Assembly: GCA_026874595.1 (NCBI GenBank)
Contig: CM049315.1
Coordinates: 75,778,401-75,842,400, forward strand
Direction: 5' to 3'
From: Sipunculus nudus
Lineage: Eukaryota > Annelida > Sipuncula > Golfingiida > Sipunculidae
DNA length: 64,000 nt
The translations under genes and the position numbers were made by a program. Shown piece after piece: positions 10,521-23,004 of this stretch (position 1 is its first letter; every line of letters begins with the position of its first letter). The notes below the pieces were generated by a model. The model saw nothing but the letters and a program-made list of their open reading frames with translations. It was not told where the DNA came from and made no database searches.

Positions 10521-12010
10521 GGGACCCATGGGTCTCGACGCTCAGCTGCATTTGTCTATAAGGATATATGTTTATGAGGTTTTCCAAAATATATGGTCCT
10601 GTGATCAGTTTGAAGCCAACCTGTCTACCCCAACTGGAGTTATCATCCATAAACTAATTTGTGAATGGATGGGCCCTGTGACCTTAACCTTTGACCTTAT
10701 GACCCCAAAATCAATAGGAAACTTCCCCTATTGGCAGGTGCACCACATGTTGATGATGGAGAGATTGAGATGTAAAGTTAGGCTTAAAATGCATCCAAAA
10801 TCTTTCTACAGTAGTGGGTCCTGTGACCTTGACCTTTGAACTCATGACCCCAGAATCACCAGTTCTTACTTTAAGGGTGGGCCATATATAAGTCAAGTTT
10901 GAAACCAATATTTCAAATTAAACCGGTGTTATCATCTGGAAACTAATATGTGGATTGATGGCCCCCATGACCTTGACCTTGTGACCCAAAAATCCATCAG
11001 TTACTTCCACTACTGGCAAGTGAGCAACATCTGGAAGATAGAATGTTTGATACAGAAAGTTTGGCAAAAATACATCAACAATCTTTTTAAAGAAGTGGAT
11101 CCTGTGACCTTGACCTTTGGCCTTATGACTACAAAATCTAAAGGGTTCTTACATTATTGGTGGGTCATATATAAGTCAAAACTGAAACCAATATGTCAAG
11201 CCAAACTGGAGTTATCATCCAGAAACAAATATGTGGACAGATGGGCCCCTGTGACGATGACCTTTGACCTTGTGACCCCCAAATCAATCAGTTTTTTCCC
11301 CTATTGGCAGCTCAGCTAAATGTGTGCAAGATGGAAGGTTTTGATGAAAGGTTTGGCTTAAAATGCATCCACAATCTTTCTAAATAAGTGGGTACTGTGA
11401 CCTTGACCTTTGGCCTTATGACTACAAAATCAAAAGGGTTCTTACATTATTGGTGGGTCATATATAAGTCAAAATTGAAACCAATATGTCAATCCAAACT
11501 GGAGTTATCATCCAGAAACAAATATGTGGACAGATGGGCCCCTGTGACGATGACCTTTGACCTCACGACCCCAAAACTGAACAGAATCTTCCCTTATTGG
11601 CAGGTTAGCAATATCTTAAAGATGGAAGGTTTGGGATAAAAAGTTTGGCTTCAAATGCACATGCATTCTTTTTAAAGAAATGAGTCCTGTGACTATGACC
11701 TTTGACCGTTGGACCCAAAAATCATGGTTAGTCATACATAGGTTAAGTCTGAAACCAATATGTCAAACTAAACTGGAGTTATCATCTGGAAACTAATTTG
11801 TAAACAGATGGCTCCTGTGACCTTGACCTTTAACCATGTGACCCCAAATTCATTTATGCTCTCCCCATACTGGCAAGTCAGCTAATGTGCAAAATGGAAA
11901 GTTTGGGATGAAAAGCTTGGCTTAAAAAGCAGCCATATCCTTTTTAAAAAAGTGAGTCCTTTATCAAATCAATGTCCCCCATTCCTTCCAAGGAAGCGGG
12001 GGACAATAAC
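10521..12010. repeat. About 145-bp tandem array with TGACCTTTGACCT cores
   Basis: Nine units start near 10668, 10814, 10956, 11094, 11240, 11388, 11532, 11680 and 11807, spaced 127-148 bp. Two unit types partly alternate (GATGGGCCC-type and GTGGGTCC-type), suggesting a higher-order dimer of about 290 bp. Each carries GTGACCTTGACCTTTGACC or a close variant followed by CCCCAAAATC. The array is headed by GGGACCCATGGGTC and CGCTCAGCTG at 10521, the 5' signature of a dispersed repeat family. Frames through the array are periodic artefacts. Confidence 0.85.
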
Positions 12011-12044
12011 TAATGCAAGCATTTTAGATGGTTCAGATGATGGA

Positions 12045-12230
12045 AGTCTGTAGGGGTGTAAGAAACCGAGGACCCAGCATAAACCTCTGTCAACTAAAAC
12101 CTTCTCTCATAGCCATGCCGGGAATCAAACCTAGGTCGCCAGTGAAGAGTGCAAGAGTGAGTCCAACTTGTGATCTGACTAGTGTGTATGATGCAATCAT
12201 ATTTACGTTCCAAATATAACTAAGTCCGCT
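12045..12230 (-). repeat. Second SINE-like copy
   Basis: This is a diverged relative of 3395-3600. On the minus strand GGTTTGATTCCCGGCATGG corresponds to the B box, followed by CTATGAGA and GGGTCCTCGGTTTC. It is non-coding. Confidence 0.5.
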
Positions 12231-12658
12231 CAAAGACAGCAGTTTTCCTTGTCTCGAATCCTTTAGTCCAGTCAAAGAGAGTGCATTTTTTACAACTGGT
12301 TCCTGGACCCTGGATCTGGTACGAGCAAACAGAAATGAAAAAATTAGTGATCTAAAGGTAGCTTGCACCACGTTTGTAATTCTGTCTGGGATGATAATTA
12401 CATTTCACTAATATTTATTTCTTTAATTAATCTAAAAGAAACAACAGATGATCATTAGTTGATCAGAAAATACTTAACAATAGGAGCTCATTAAGGACCA
12501 AAGAAAATTATTAGTGATATATTGGTTTAATTTGTATTCTTTAATTACAATCTGAAGAAGCTGGGTCATAGTACCCCAAGTTTCATATTATAATTAGAAA
12601 TATTAAAGGAAGCGGATTGAATGGATTTACAGTGAAATATATTTGATTTCTTGTTATT

Positions 12659-13300
12659 TATTAAACTGATTAATGCTTGCATTCCTGTTTCACTACAACT
12701 GTCATAATAAATTCATATTAATTTATTGTCAAAACTTAAGGCAAGAAATCTGGTATTTTCATCAAGTAGATTTGTATACTTAGCAATTAAGCGGACTAAT
12801 AAAATTAATAATTATTATTTATTTTCTTATATTTAATCTTCAGGTGTGTTTGCAACTGAATTCATTTATTGCCTCTGCCAGGAAGGTATGTTTTCATCCC
12901 TGTTTGTGTGTGTGTTTGTTAGATATCTCACAAATGTTAAGTCACTTGTGCATGAATGAAATTGGGAATATGGGCCAAATAAATGAATACAAACACCAGT
13001 GGGGAAGCATCTCACTATAGGGAGCCCCCACATGGCAGAGGCTTGCATTCATTAAACTGCAGATTTCAAGTTAAACTGATAAATGATTGCATTCCCTTTT
13101 ACCTCCAACTGGGTAAATAAATTCAAATAAATTTATTGCCAAACTTAAGGCATAAAATCTCCTGCTATTTTCATCAAGTACGTTTGTACACTTGGAAATT
13201 AAGTTGACTTATAAAATAATCTAATAGTTATCATTAATTGTCTAAAATGTTAACTTTCAGATGCACAAACAAACACTGAATTCATTTATTCATTCAATTC
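12659..13300. repeat. Pair of about 225-bp direct repeats flanking a MITE
   Basis: TAAACTGATTAATGCTTGCATTC at about 12663 recurs in diverged form at 13072. Both copies continue through AAACTTAAGGCA, TTTTCATCAAGTA and CTGAATTCATTTATT. The MITE at 12871-13042 sits at the end of the first copy. Confidence 0.7.
12871..13042. mobile_element. MITE with GCCTCTGCCA inverted ends
   Basis: It begins GCCTCTGCCA and ends TGGCAGAGGC, a perfect 10-bp inverted repeat. The interior has the GTTTGTGTGTGTGTTTGTTAG and ATATGGGCCAAAT motifs shared with copies at 58463-58840 and around the LTR element (22990-23004 with 29768-30090). It has no ORF. Confidence 0.65.
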
Positions 13301-14023
13301 ATGTTTGTTTTAGGAAGTAATGGATGATGTGTGAATGAAACATCTATGGTAATGTTCAAATTTTTTTTAAAAGGATCCAATAACCTAAAACTTTTATAAA
13401 CTAAAGCTAATACCTTGGGAGCTTTTATAAAATTAGGCCTGAAAGTGCTGATATTGCCACACACAGGCTGCTTGTTTTTTTTATATCAACGTGTTTATAA
13501 TATGTTTGGGTTGCCAAAATAAAACAAATTCAACAAGGCATCTGACAGCAAGCCAGAAGTGACCTTTCTACCTCCACTTGCAACTTACACATTAGGTTAC
13601 ATGTTTTCCCATTTGTCAACACTCTTGTGTTTACAAACATGTTGTTGATAAAATAGTTCATACATCCTTCACAAAGGCCTTATAAGAACTTTTCACAACC
13701 AAAATTACCCTTAGATCATTAATATATACACAGAAGAAGTCAGAAATCACATAAATTCTTTATCAAAAGGTAGGTGAATGGGCACCTTTAAGTGACAGAT
13801 CTAAGGCCTGTTAGTGGTACTGCATGTATATGTTAAGAGCATGCGAAGGTTACCTTACAAAAAGTATATGTTATGTAGCATTTTAGATTTCATGTTCCTT
13901 TATCAACCATCCATGCAGATGTAATATCCCCTTGTGAAGACATCATAGCAAATCTCTGATAATCTGTTCAGGATATGACATTAACTTTTATAAGGGAAAA
14001 GCTGATCTGTGAAACAGATCAAG
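13301..14023. other. Intronic sequence with a diverged repeat
   Basis: 13465-13700 (TTTATATCAACGTGTTTATAATATG, CATCTGACAGCAAG) resembles 32925-33190. No coding potential is seen. A small perfect hairpin, GATCTGTGAAACAGATC, lies at about 14004-14020. Confidence 0.45.
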
Positions 14024-14467
14024 TATGTCCCCCGCCTGATGTGGGAATATTTAGAAAAAAAATTGTGAATACATGTATGAAATTTGAGAATGGTCAATGT
14101 CACACAACTAGATTACCTCTGTGACTTTGAAAACTGCATTAAGGTAATCCATATTGGAACTTGACCTAGCCCTTCATGAGGTACGTCAATACTGTAAGTT
14201 TGGGGACTGTGCTTCAAATTCTTTTGAGTTATTGCATTAACACCATTTTAGCATTATTGCTGCTGTGACCTTGAAAAATGCATCAAGGTCATCCATGTTT
14301 GGACTTGACCTAGCCCCTGATAAGGTTTACATACATCAATGCTGCAAGTTTGGTCACTCTACCTTAAAATCTTTTTGAGTTATTGCGTTAACAAATGTGT
14401 GACGAAGAGATGGACGGACGGACAGAAAGATGGAAGGACGGTGCCTTTGGTGACAGCGGGGGACAAA
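14024..14467. mobile_element. MITE with GTCCCCCGC inverted ends
   Basis: GTCCCCCGC at 14027-14035 and GCGGGGGAC at 14456-14464 are perfect inverted repeats. Inside are two diverged direct copies of TGACCTTGAAAA..GCAT..AAGGT..ATCCAT, near 14122 and 14267, and a GGACGGACGGACAGA stretch. A similar terminal pair (GTCCCCCATTCC and GCGGGGGAC) is compressed at 11970-12005. Confidence 0.5.
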
Positions 14468-14810
14468 AAGTAAAGCAGCGCTTAATTAATCTGACAAGCT
14501 TGGGTGACAGGGCTTTTTTTATTCGAACAAATGACCATTCAGATAACAGGTTCACATGATTCACTATGAATGCCAAATCGTAAACGTTATCAGCTACTGG
14601 CAGACATGCACAAATTAATGAATCCAGACCAATATAAACTTTGGCACTAATATTTTTGTTAGGTTTGCATGTAAAACACATTGAAATTGTTGTTTACTGG
14701 TCCTGGAATATAAATTTACATTAATTACTTATTTGCTCATTAATTGAATTTCTGATAAAAGATAGAATTTCTAGTTTTCAGTATTCCATTTCAGTTAAAC
14801 AATTAAAAAA

Positions 14811-17406
14811 CAAGGTACCTATGGTTCACGACGCTCAGCTGTTATATATGATAAAAAAATATTATTTAGAAATGAGGCACATGCTGGTTTTGTGTGGTAA
14901 TAAATATAAGCTGTATTATGAGTTGTTGTTGTTTAGCTTATGTATGATTTTGATAGTACCTTTGGAGACAGGGAAGAGGATTGATTTCATTTATTTTATT
15001 AACAAATGGAGTACTACTGTCACACAGATTTTGACTTGGCCATATAACTTATAAGCAGAACATATAATATAAGAGTTTAACTATTTATTAAAAAAATTAC
15101 AAATATTGTCCCAAATATAATTTTTATTAAAAATAATAAGAGAATCATATGATTTTTTAAAATAAATATAACTGATATGATTATAAAAATAATATTAAAG
15201 AATATATTCATGAATGCATTCATGAATACATTTTGAAAGTATTTGCACGAGTATTCATATACTTTCATTTTTACCTGAATTCCCACTCTTTATGCAAGAA
15301 ATTTTATAATGGAGTACATAATCATATTCGTATTTAAATACAATTACAAAGTATTCGCACCATGTCTGGTATTTATTCAGTTTTCACCAAACAATGATGT
15401 TGAGAATCCAGAATATACAAAATTCACACATTTAAATAATGATCACAAGTACCTGGTTTTATGGCTTTTATTTATATTAAAAAATAACTGTAAAAAATTC
15501 ATTTTGGACTAATTTCACATCAATGTACACACTAGACACAGTAGGAATCTAGATTAATATTATCAACTGCATCTTTGTCTATCATTAATTTCCTTCATAT
15601 AATCCTTAATGATTAGTAATGAATAATATGATTTACTTCTTTATCATTAAAAATGAACTGAAAAATGCCATAGGTGACTGCATGGTGTTATTTGGAATAT
15701 GTGACATTCTACCCATCGATACAAGATTCTTATATCATCAGTAACTGCAAGTTAATTTCCTGTTATTATAAACTAACAAATTCCTTTTTTATTTTTCTTT
15801 AATTTGTTATTAAAAACCAATAAAAATTTATTAATTTATTGTTTATTGTTATGTTGTTGGTTAAAACTACTAGATGAGTTGGGTTGAACACCTGGATCAA
15901 CTGTGGCTGGCCATAAGCTGCCTGGATTCTCCCCTCAAGCATGCATAATTTGATGAAAGGTCAACAAGGTCAACATACAGGTGACTCAAGAGGGGCTGGA
16001 GAGAGCCAAAGTCTGACAGGGTCTCATAAAAAACATTAATAAAAGCTACAATATTCGGCAAATTTCTTTCAGCTTTCTAAACTAAAAAGCTGAAATCCTT
16101 ATGTGTGCATGATATGAAAATTATATCAACAGTGCTCACGGGAAACAAACGTGCCATGGTCACAGTTGGGCAAAATTTAAGGTACTAATTTTATATTTAT
16201 ACTAATAACTTATAAAATTTTGAAAATTCAGAACTAATTTTGGGTATTCAATTGAATCTTGATTAAATAATGTTACATCCCTGAAAAAAAAAATCTCTAG
16301 CTTCAGGAATGCCCTTGTTAAGGGAGTAAATATATTTCTTGATTTTTTACAAAGTGCATTATGTTTGGGCCCATAACTTAAAAAAAATACACAATACTGA
16401 CATCATTTCTGGCATGTGCATAGTGAATGTATAGAAAAATATGTATATTATATATGATCAAAGTCAGATCAGTGGTTTTGATATTAGGCAGTCTTAAAGT
16501 GTAACATTGGGTTTTTAATGGAAAAATGAAGTTTTTCATTGATATCTCGAAGGAATTAAGTCCTAGTGACCAAATTCTTGGCATGGTAGGGGATTTTGGA
16601 GAAATCTAACTGTATGCCAAATTTAAGGAACTTAGAGCTGAAGCTCGGGAGCTGAGCTCTAGCAAACTGCATAACACTAGCAATATGTGACATGGTGCTT
16701 GAAAACTTGAATAAAATCTACAGTTTTTGATCAACTGGTTTCAAATTTTTGGTGTTAACAGTTGAAATGCTAACAAAAACATGCTGTGAAAATTAAATCC
16801 ACAGCAGTTACAGCAAAAAAACGTGCCATGGTCAAAGTTGGGCAAAATTTAAGGTACCAATTTTTTATTTTTGCTAATATTTTTAAAAATTTAAAAGATT
16901 TTGATCTAATTTTGGGTATACAATTTAATTTTGATAAATAAAAGTAATATTACTGGAAAAAAAGTGCTTAGCTTTAACAAGTTTTGTGTTATGTGATAAA
17001 ATTTCTTTCCTGATTATTTACAAAATGCATTATGTTTGGGCCCATAACTTTTTTAAATTATATAATACAGACCTAATTTCTGGCATGTACATAGGAATTA
17101 TATAGAGGATTATTTATAGGAAATATGAGGAAAAACAGATGAGTGGTTTTGATATTAGGCAGTCCTAAAGTGTGAAAATAGGTTTTTAATAAAAAATTGA
17201 GGTTTTTCCTTAATTTCTCAAAGGAATGAAGTCGCAAAGACCCAGTTTTCGGCTTGGTAGGAGATCTTGGGGACATCTAACATTATGCTGAATTTTGGAT
17301 TCCTAGGTCTTACGGTTTCAAAACGTGCCACATCTACGGACGGACGGACTGACGGACGGACAGACGGACGGACGACGGACAATGACTTATAGTCAGCTGA
17401 GCTAAA
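14811..17406. mobile_element. Long member of the palindrome-ended repeat family
   Basis: It starts CAAGGTACCTATGGTTCACG with GCTCAGCTG (a decayed GGGACCCATGGGTCACG head) and ends AGTCAGCTGAGCTAAAAATG. Two tandem internal blocks (about 16112-16620 and 16740-17290) share GTGCCATGGTCA, AGTTGGGCAAAATTTAAGGTA, GCATTATGTTTGGGCCCATA, TTTTGATATTAGGCAGTC and TGGTAGG. A GGACGGACGGAC stretch precedes the end. Related copies are at 37612-40016, 43866-44496, 55546-57445 and 60985-61536. No protein can be read; class unknown. Confidence 0.6.
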
Positions 17407-17567
17407 AATGTAAATTAAAAGAAAATGGATAACTGAAGATTAGTGAAGATTCATGCTTTACCTGGACCCGACTTCCCAGTTGGGCAAGTACTCTGATTAC
17501 CCTACTACCATTCTTACTTGCCCTAAGCAAGCATTAATCCTTTAATGTAGCATAACTCGTTAAATTC

Positions 17568-17700
17568 CTAAACAAGGCCTACAGGCCTAATGCCAACCTG
17601 TGCAATGAGATATATATCAGGAATAATGCTTCCATTCTAGACTGTTACTTTTCAAGTACATGTGTGACATGTACATGTACAATGTAAGTACTAAAAATTT
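17568..17700. repeat. Repeat fragment, paralogue of 8341-8464
   Basis: It contains AACAAGGCCTACAGGCCTAATG, CCTGTGCAATG and TACATGTGTGACATGTACATG, as at 8346-8460. Here it runs on uninterrupted through AAGTACTAAAAA, showing the empty form of the site hit by the Tigger element. Confidence 0.6.
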
Positions 17701-17774
17701 TGAACCCGAGTACAATCACCAATTATACAACAGTCTCTGCTGAAATACTTGCATGGGCGACACAACACACAAAA

Positions 17775-18260
17775 ATGATTGTAGGTGGTGCCACCAGTCT
17801 TGTGTACGAGCAAGCAATCAAAGATGTATGGACATGCAAAATTTCAGGCAGATACTTTAAAGTACTCTTTTGCTATGTGCACAGATGCAGGAAACTATGG
17901 TAGGTGGCGCCACAAGTCTTGTATACAACAGAACCTACCAAGATGTTTCAACATACATAATGTCAGGCTGATATATCAAATCCCTCCTGAGAAAAAAGCA
18001 GGGACATACACTGTGCAAAATTATTGTAGGTGGCGCCACCAGTCTTGTATACGACAAAGCTATTTGATATGTATAAATATGCACAATTTCAGGCTGATAT
18101 ATCGAATCCCTACTGAGAAATAAGCAAGTACATACACTGTGCAAAAGTCATTGTAGCTGGAGACACCAGTCTTGTGTATGAGAAAGCCATCAAAGATGCA
18201 TGGACAAGTCAAAATGTCAGGCCAATACATCAAACATTTCTTGAGTCAGTTGCACTTGGC
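17775..18260. repeat. About 120-bp tandem repeat with GGTGGCGCCACC core
   Basis: Four diverged units carry TGTAGGTGG.GCCACCAGTCTTG near 17780, 17898, 18025 and 18150, followed by CAAAGATGTATGGACATGCA or a variant and AATTTCAGGC. The core GGTGGCGCCACC is a perfect 12-bp palindrome. Frames across it are by-products. Confidence 0.75.
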
Positions 18261-19303
18261 TGAGCAAGCTTAGGTGAGGAAAGCAGTTGCCCAAAGTAGA
18301 CTGGAACAAATTGGCAGGTGCAGTAGCTGCACTGAATGAACTCTTGACCTGTATCTGGCTGCACTCAGTGAACTCTTGACCTGTTGCCTTATCTGGTACA
18401 GTTGGAAGTCTGCCAAAGCTATGAATTCATCCAGACTGACATTTGGCTTGTTGCCAAATCAGAACTAGTTGGCAGACTGCCAAGCTATTTATAGATACAG
18501 ACACAATCTTGGGCTGTTGGTTGATCTGTCACACGAACTGAAAGACTTTGGCTATGAATCCTTTTTTCCAAGCTGACATATTCACAAGATTGTTTTTTCA
18601 ATATGTTTATAATAATGAAAAATGCAGTCCTTTCATTGTTTAAGGTCCAATAATTCTGCCAAAAATCATTTATGTAGACTTGTAGATAAGGGCACATTTT
18701 GTGCATTGTTACAGAAGGTGAAAAAAATAGTTTTGCGGAAGACTATTGCAGCCCTCCCAAAAATCAATGAATTTTATCTTTTTTTATACAATCAAGAGGA
18801 CCTTACCCTTCCATAATTCTTGTAAAAAAATAAACCATTCAGCTTGAGCTTTATCATAAAAAATTTGAAGCTGAAAATGGCTAAATTTACTAGTTTTTTT
18901 ACCCTGTAAAACAGGTCAATTTAGCTGGCACCTAAAATACCTCAATTTCAAATTTGCTTCATGTGACCAACATTGGCATTAAATTTGGTGATAATAGCTT
19001 CAGCCGTTTCTGAGATTGTAATTTTGGTAAATGGCTAAGTTTAGCTTTCAGTAACTCGGCTAAAAATCACCAAACTGAAACCATTCGAACAAACATGAGA
19101 AAGATTGTTTCTGGGATTATTTCTGTGAAATATGCAGACAATAAACAAAAATAAGCAACATCCAATAGACTTTAACATGTGGCTGATTCTCCCATAACAT
19201 TAAGCACTGCTAGCTCTGACGGTTTTTGATACAGTATTGGTTAACATACGGATGACGGAAGACGCTGCTATCGCATAAGCTCACAGGTTCGATAAGAATG
19301 AAG
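18261..19303. other. Intronic sequence without a recognised gene
   Basis: A short internal duplication (GAACTCTTGACCTGT at about 18340 and 18370) is seen. Near 19240-19285, GACGGAAGACGCTGC with CATCGCATAAGCTCACAG resembles 10270-10310 and looks like the 3' end of another repeat. No gene is seen. Confidence 0.5.
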
Positions 19304-21188
19304 TTTTTCAATAAAAGGTTTACTTAATATTGAATATTGGGCAGATCTAATGCACTTGAGCACATTTTTGGTCGCTGGTTGCATTTTGTGGAAAAAGGTG
19401 ATTTCTATTAAGTAAACAAAACAATGTGTTGACAGGGTTTTTGTAAACTAACTCCAGCCCTGCCATAGGCCTGTCAATCAGTGTGCCCCAAGCCCTCACC
19501 TGGGTTAGTCGGCCAATCGCGAGGTGCAAGTGGTTAATTAATGCATGTTCCAAATCCATGCACCGGGTGGCCAGTCAACTGTCGGGGTTTGAAAGCCCCA
19601 ACTAATTAGTTAAGCATACAACTGATAAGCTTAGTAAAGCAACCGCAGCTCAAGCTAATTAGGTTGCAAACACATATGTTCTTGTGAATGATCTGTTAGT
19701 GTCATATATAGCAATTAATATTGTTGGTCTCACAAACTCACACAAACATTTATATGGTATCATGTTATTTCTGCTGTATCCTCGGCCTATCGTAAGGTAC
19801 GCAAAATTATTTCTGAATAAGCTACTTGATATCCCGACAATAACGTCTTGATATTCTTCATATCAGAACAACTAAATATTACATACATAACAAAATACTG
19901 TAGGCTAACGACTTAAATGTTGAATGCCCCTTGGTAAACTGCAGATGTTGAATGAACTAAAATCTCAGGGAGCCGAACCTGGGGAATGTTCGGACAACGT
20001 TATTTTTTTTAACATTTCATTGTTTACCAGTTATTGATATAATGTAAATATACCTTATTAGATGATAAAACCAGGCTCTATCTGTGGCATGGTAGTCTTT
20101 GTGACACTTTTGACAAACCATCGTCTCCCTGCTTCCCTTGAAGAAACTTTGTGTGACTAGTAGGCCTATGGGTATGCGATATTTGTATGATCTTTTAAAG
20201 CTAATTTTATTTTCAAAATAAAAAAAAAGGGTGTAAACTGTGAAAAGTAAATCAATCCTCAGTGCCTGGTTCTCCTTGAATGTCCATAAATCCCTTAATA
20301 GTAACTCCTGTGTAAACAAGCAGTTTCCAACTAGGCCCAGCTTAGCCCGCATTGCCCACCTGTTCACAAGCAGGTCCTGGCTTTCAGGTACTCAGCCAAC
20401 CTTGACACTCGGCCAAACTCCGCATATTACATCCAGGGCACGTGGTGTTTGACAGCTCGCTCTTGTTACATGATAGACTTTCATTGTTTTAAGTCATTTT
20501 TAAAGCAAAAGAGTCATCTAATGCATGAAATTATGATATGATTTGATAGGAACTACCGTCTTGTCTAAATTCATGTGACTCTCAACATGAAGTTGTGCTT
20601 ATGTCTGTAGAATGACTGATCTCTGCGAATGTAGTTCTTGGCCATTTTCTCAAAACTTTATTTCACCTGAACACCTAAGCTTTAGAGCGTTATTTCTCAG
20701 TAATTAATTGTCCAATACATACCATCTTTGACATATGTAGTTGTTAATATGGTAACTAAAAAGCGTTTTTTTTTTACTTTACCCCTAAATATAATTGGAA
20801 GGATTTTATTTATGAAAATGTAAAAATTGAAATGATTTGTGAGGGTTTCAAAATTAAATACTCTGCAAAATAAAAAAATTTAAACTTAACTCTCCTAACA
20901 AAAAAATTCCTGGGGATTTTCATCTAAATGTTTTATTTATATATTCTGTATCTACTTTAGATGTGCTGGAATAAACTGATTTTTGTTAAATATTCAAATT
21001 AAATTAAAATGCTTATAAATTAAGATATAATCCTCCAAAACAAAGTTTAAATTACAGAAATGTAGAAAATCTTCTTAGCTTTCAGAAAATGTATACTTTA
21101 AGGGGTCTTAAGGCATTATATTGTTCAATGCAAAGGAAAAACAGAAACAAAGTCAGGTCATGTGGGGGGACCAGTTCTGTTATCTTAA
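19304..21188 (+). mobile_element. Second copy of the TTAA transposon, decayed
   Basis: Similarity to 318-3012 begins at TTTTTCAATAAAAGG and runs through GGTGATTTCTATT, TGTCAATCA, CCAATCGCGAGGTGCAAGTG, ACTGATAAGC and CTGCAGATGTTGAATGA. It ends GGGGGACCAGTTCTGTTATCTTAA. The left inverted repeat is lost and the right one has decayed. The interior matching about 1000-1780, including most of the candidate ORF and the AT microsatellite, is deleted. Divergence is much greater than between the LTRs below. Confidence 0.75.
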
Positions 21189-22990
21189 TGTTGAGCCCTG
21201 TTCCACAGTACAGTGCTTTCCCCACTAGGCTATTACCTACCTACTAATATTTGAAATCTATATTGATGACTTTTCTACAACAAGCCTGACTCCAGATTAT
21301 TGAGTCAGTTCCACTTTTAAATATGATGAAGAGTCATCTCTGTAGGTGGAGTTGTAGTCTGTGAACATCCTCAGAAAATTGGAATTTTGATCCAGTCAAC
21401 TAGCGGAAAATTGATGTGGAGAAAAAAGAGGAAGATATATATTAAATATGTCTTTTGTCTGAACGAGCTTTTATTTATAGTACCATAGGATGGGTCTACC
21501 AAAATTGCAGTGACTTTTACATGACAGAGCTTATATACTGCAGCCTAGGGTATTTACCTGGCCGTGAAAATTAAACCTAGCTATTCACATGCCTTGTCTG
21601 TAGAATTTATGTGATTTCTGGCCATGCACATATTAATGAACTATAAGTATGGCTCACACTGGTTTTAATATCATCCCAGCATTGCTGACTAGACCAAGGT
21701 CTAGCACACTTCTCCCAGATCTCCTTCGCTTTAACTGCTGCCTTCAATATCAAGATTCTCTGGGTCCAGCATTCAGGGTTGGCACAGAGCAACAAAATGT
21801 AAAGCTGGGTTTATTGGGTGCACGGCATGCGATGTGCAGAGTGAGGCAGCAGAATACTGTATGCAGAATGCAATATATAATCGCAATAGGTAATTACTTG
21901 GCGGTAAAACACTGTGATATGGGTCCTATGATGTCAAATCCCACTAGGTCGCCCTGCATCTGTAGTTCATGCTTATGGTTACATGGGTGCTATACCGCGT
22001 GCAGTATGCTGATCCAATTCTCCACTGAGAATCCCATTTTACCACGTATATGATGCAACGGTATGCATACCCCGGGCCCGGCCAATGATAAAATATGTAG
22101 ATAAAATATCTGCATACCGCTGACCGCATGCCCAGTAAAAGCAACTTGTTCAGACCAATCAGAGTGTGGTATTGCATTGTGCATCCAGCTCAAAATTTTA
22201 AACATGCAACACCCGCTCTGACTGATCTGATTCTTGGCCTTTCCTTGAAAATAAAATATCAATAGAACTTTCTTTTGTAATGTTGTTTTTTTACCTGTTA
22301 AGCAAAACTATTCTTTTATTAACATGCTGTCCCTTGATATTATGAAATTACGGAAAACTGGTTAGAAAAGGTAAACAATTTGCCCACCAACATAGATTTC
22401 TGAATAAAATGTCAGTGAAACATACCTTTATTTTTTCGAACCTTGCATGCGTAATCACAGTTCAAACCTTAGTGAAATCTTAGAAGACATTTTTTAACAT
22501 CAAAACAAATTAGAAACAAAACTAAAAGGTGAAGGAAATAACTCAAATTGAACAAAATGGAATCCTGCCCAAACTTGTCTAAATGCTAGATTAGTGGTTT
22601 CTTGTCTAAGTCACCACCAGCTGCTGCTGGAGAAAAGAACATCTGACTGAGATGGATCACCGTGGTGAAGCTGTGAATTTCTCCTAACGTGATAATTAAC
22701 TGATGCTCTCTCACTTCTTGGTATATTTTTCTAAGGATAGGAAGTCAGATGAATCATGTCCCTATTCATAAGAATGTACGCTAAGGTTTTGTCTTAAGGT
22801 GGTATCCTTCTCAATTGGAGCTCAGCTTGACACTGAGTTTCCAAACTACAAAATATTTCCTCAAAGACAAATTGCTATAAGGGGTTCTTTGAAGCTAATT
22901 TTTTAAGATCTTTAAGAATGAATGAACATTGGAATTTTCCAGATTATTTTACACTGGCTCCTTTACACAACTTTCACCTATCACATGCTT
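21189..22990. other. Intronic sequence, no recognised gene
   Basis: The minus-strand frame 21607-21795 (NPECWTQRILILKAAVKAKE, CWDDIKTS) is protein-like but short. I cannot assign it. 21820-22180 is rich in GCATGC and GCATACCG motifs and may be another MITE. No clear termini were found. Confidence 0.4.
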
Positions 22991-23004
22991 TCCCATTGCC
23001 TCAC
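22991..23004. repeat. Left fragment of a host MITE split by the LTR element
   Basis: ATTGCCTCAC at 22995-23004 is the start of a GCCTCTGCCA-type MITE. The sequence resumes at 29768 as CTCACCCAGAAGGGCACACATT, running to about 30090 with AGGCTTGCATTCCTTAGAATG. CTCAC is the duplicated target (23000-23004 and 29768-29772). Confidence 0.65.

Noticed and set aside
10528-11639. Series of plus-strand ORFs containing repeated DLMTPKS and VTLTFGLMTTKS peptides
   Set aside because: Periodic translation of the ~145-bp tandem array; the peptide repeats follow DNA unit spacing and are broken by stops.
21607-21795. Possible SANT/Myb-like DNA-binding fragment on the minus strand
   Set aside because: Only about 60 residues with no conserved tryptophan spacing I can confirm, and no neighbouring transposon termini.
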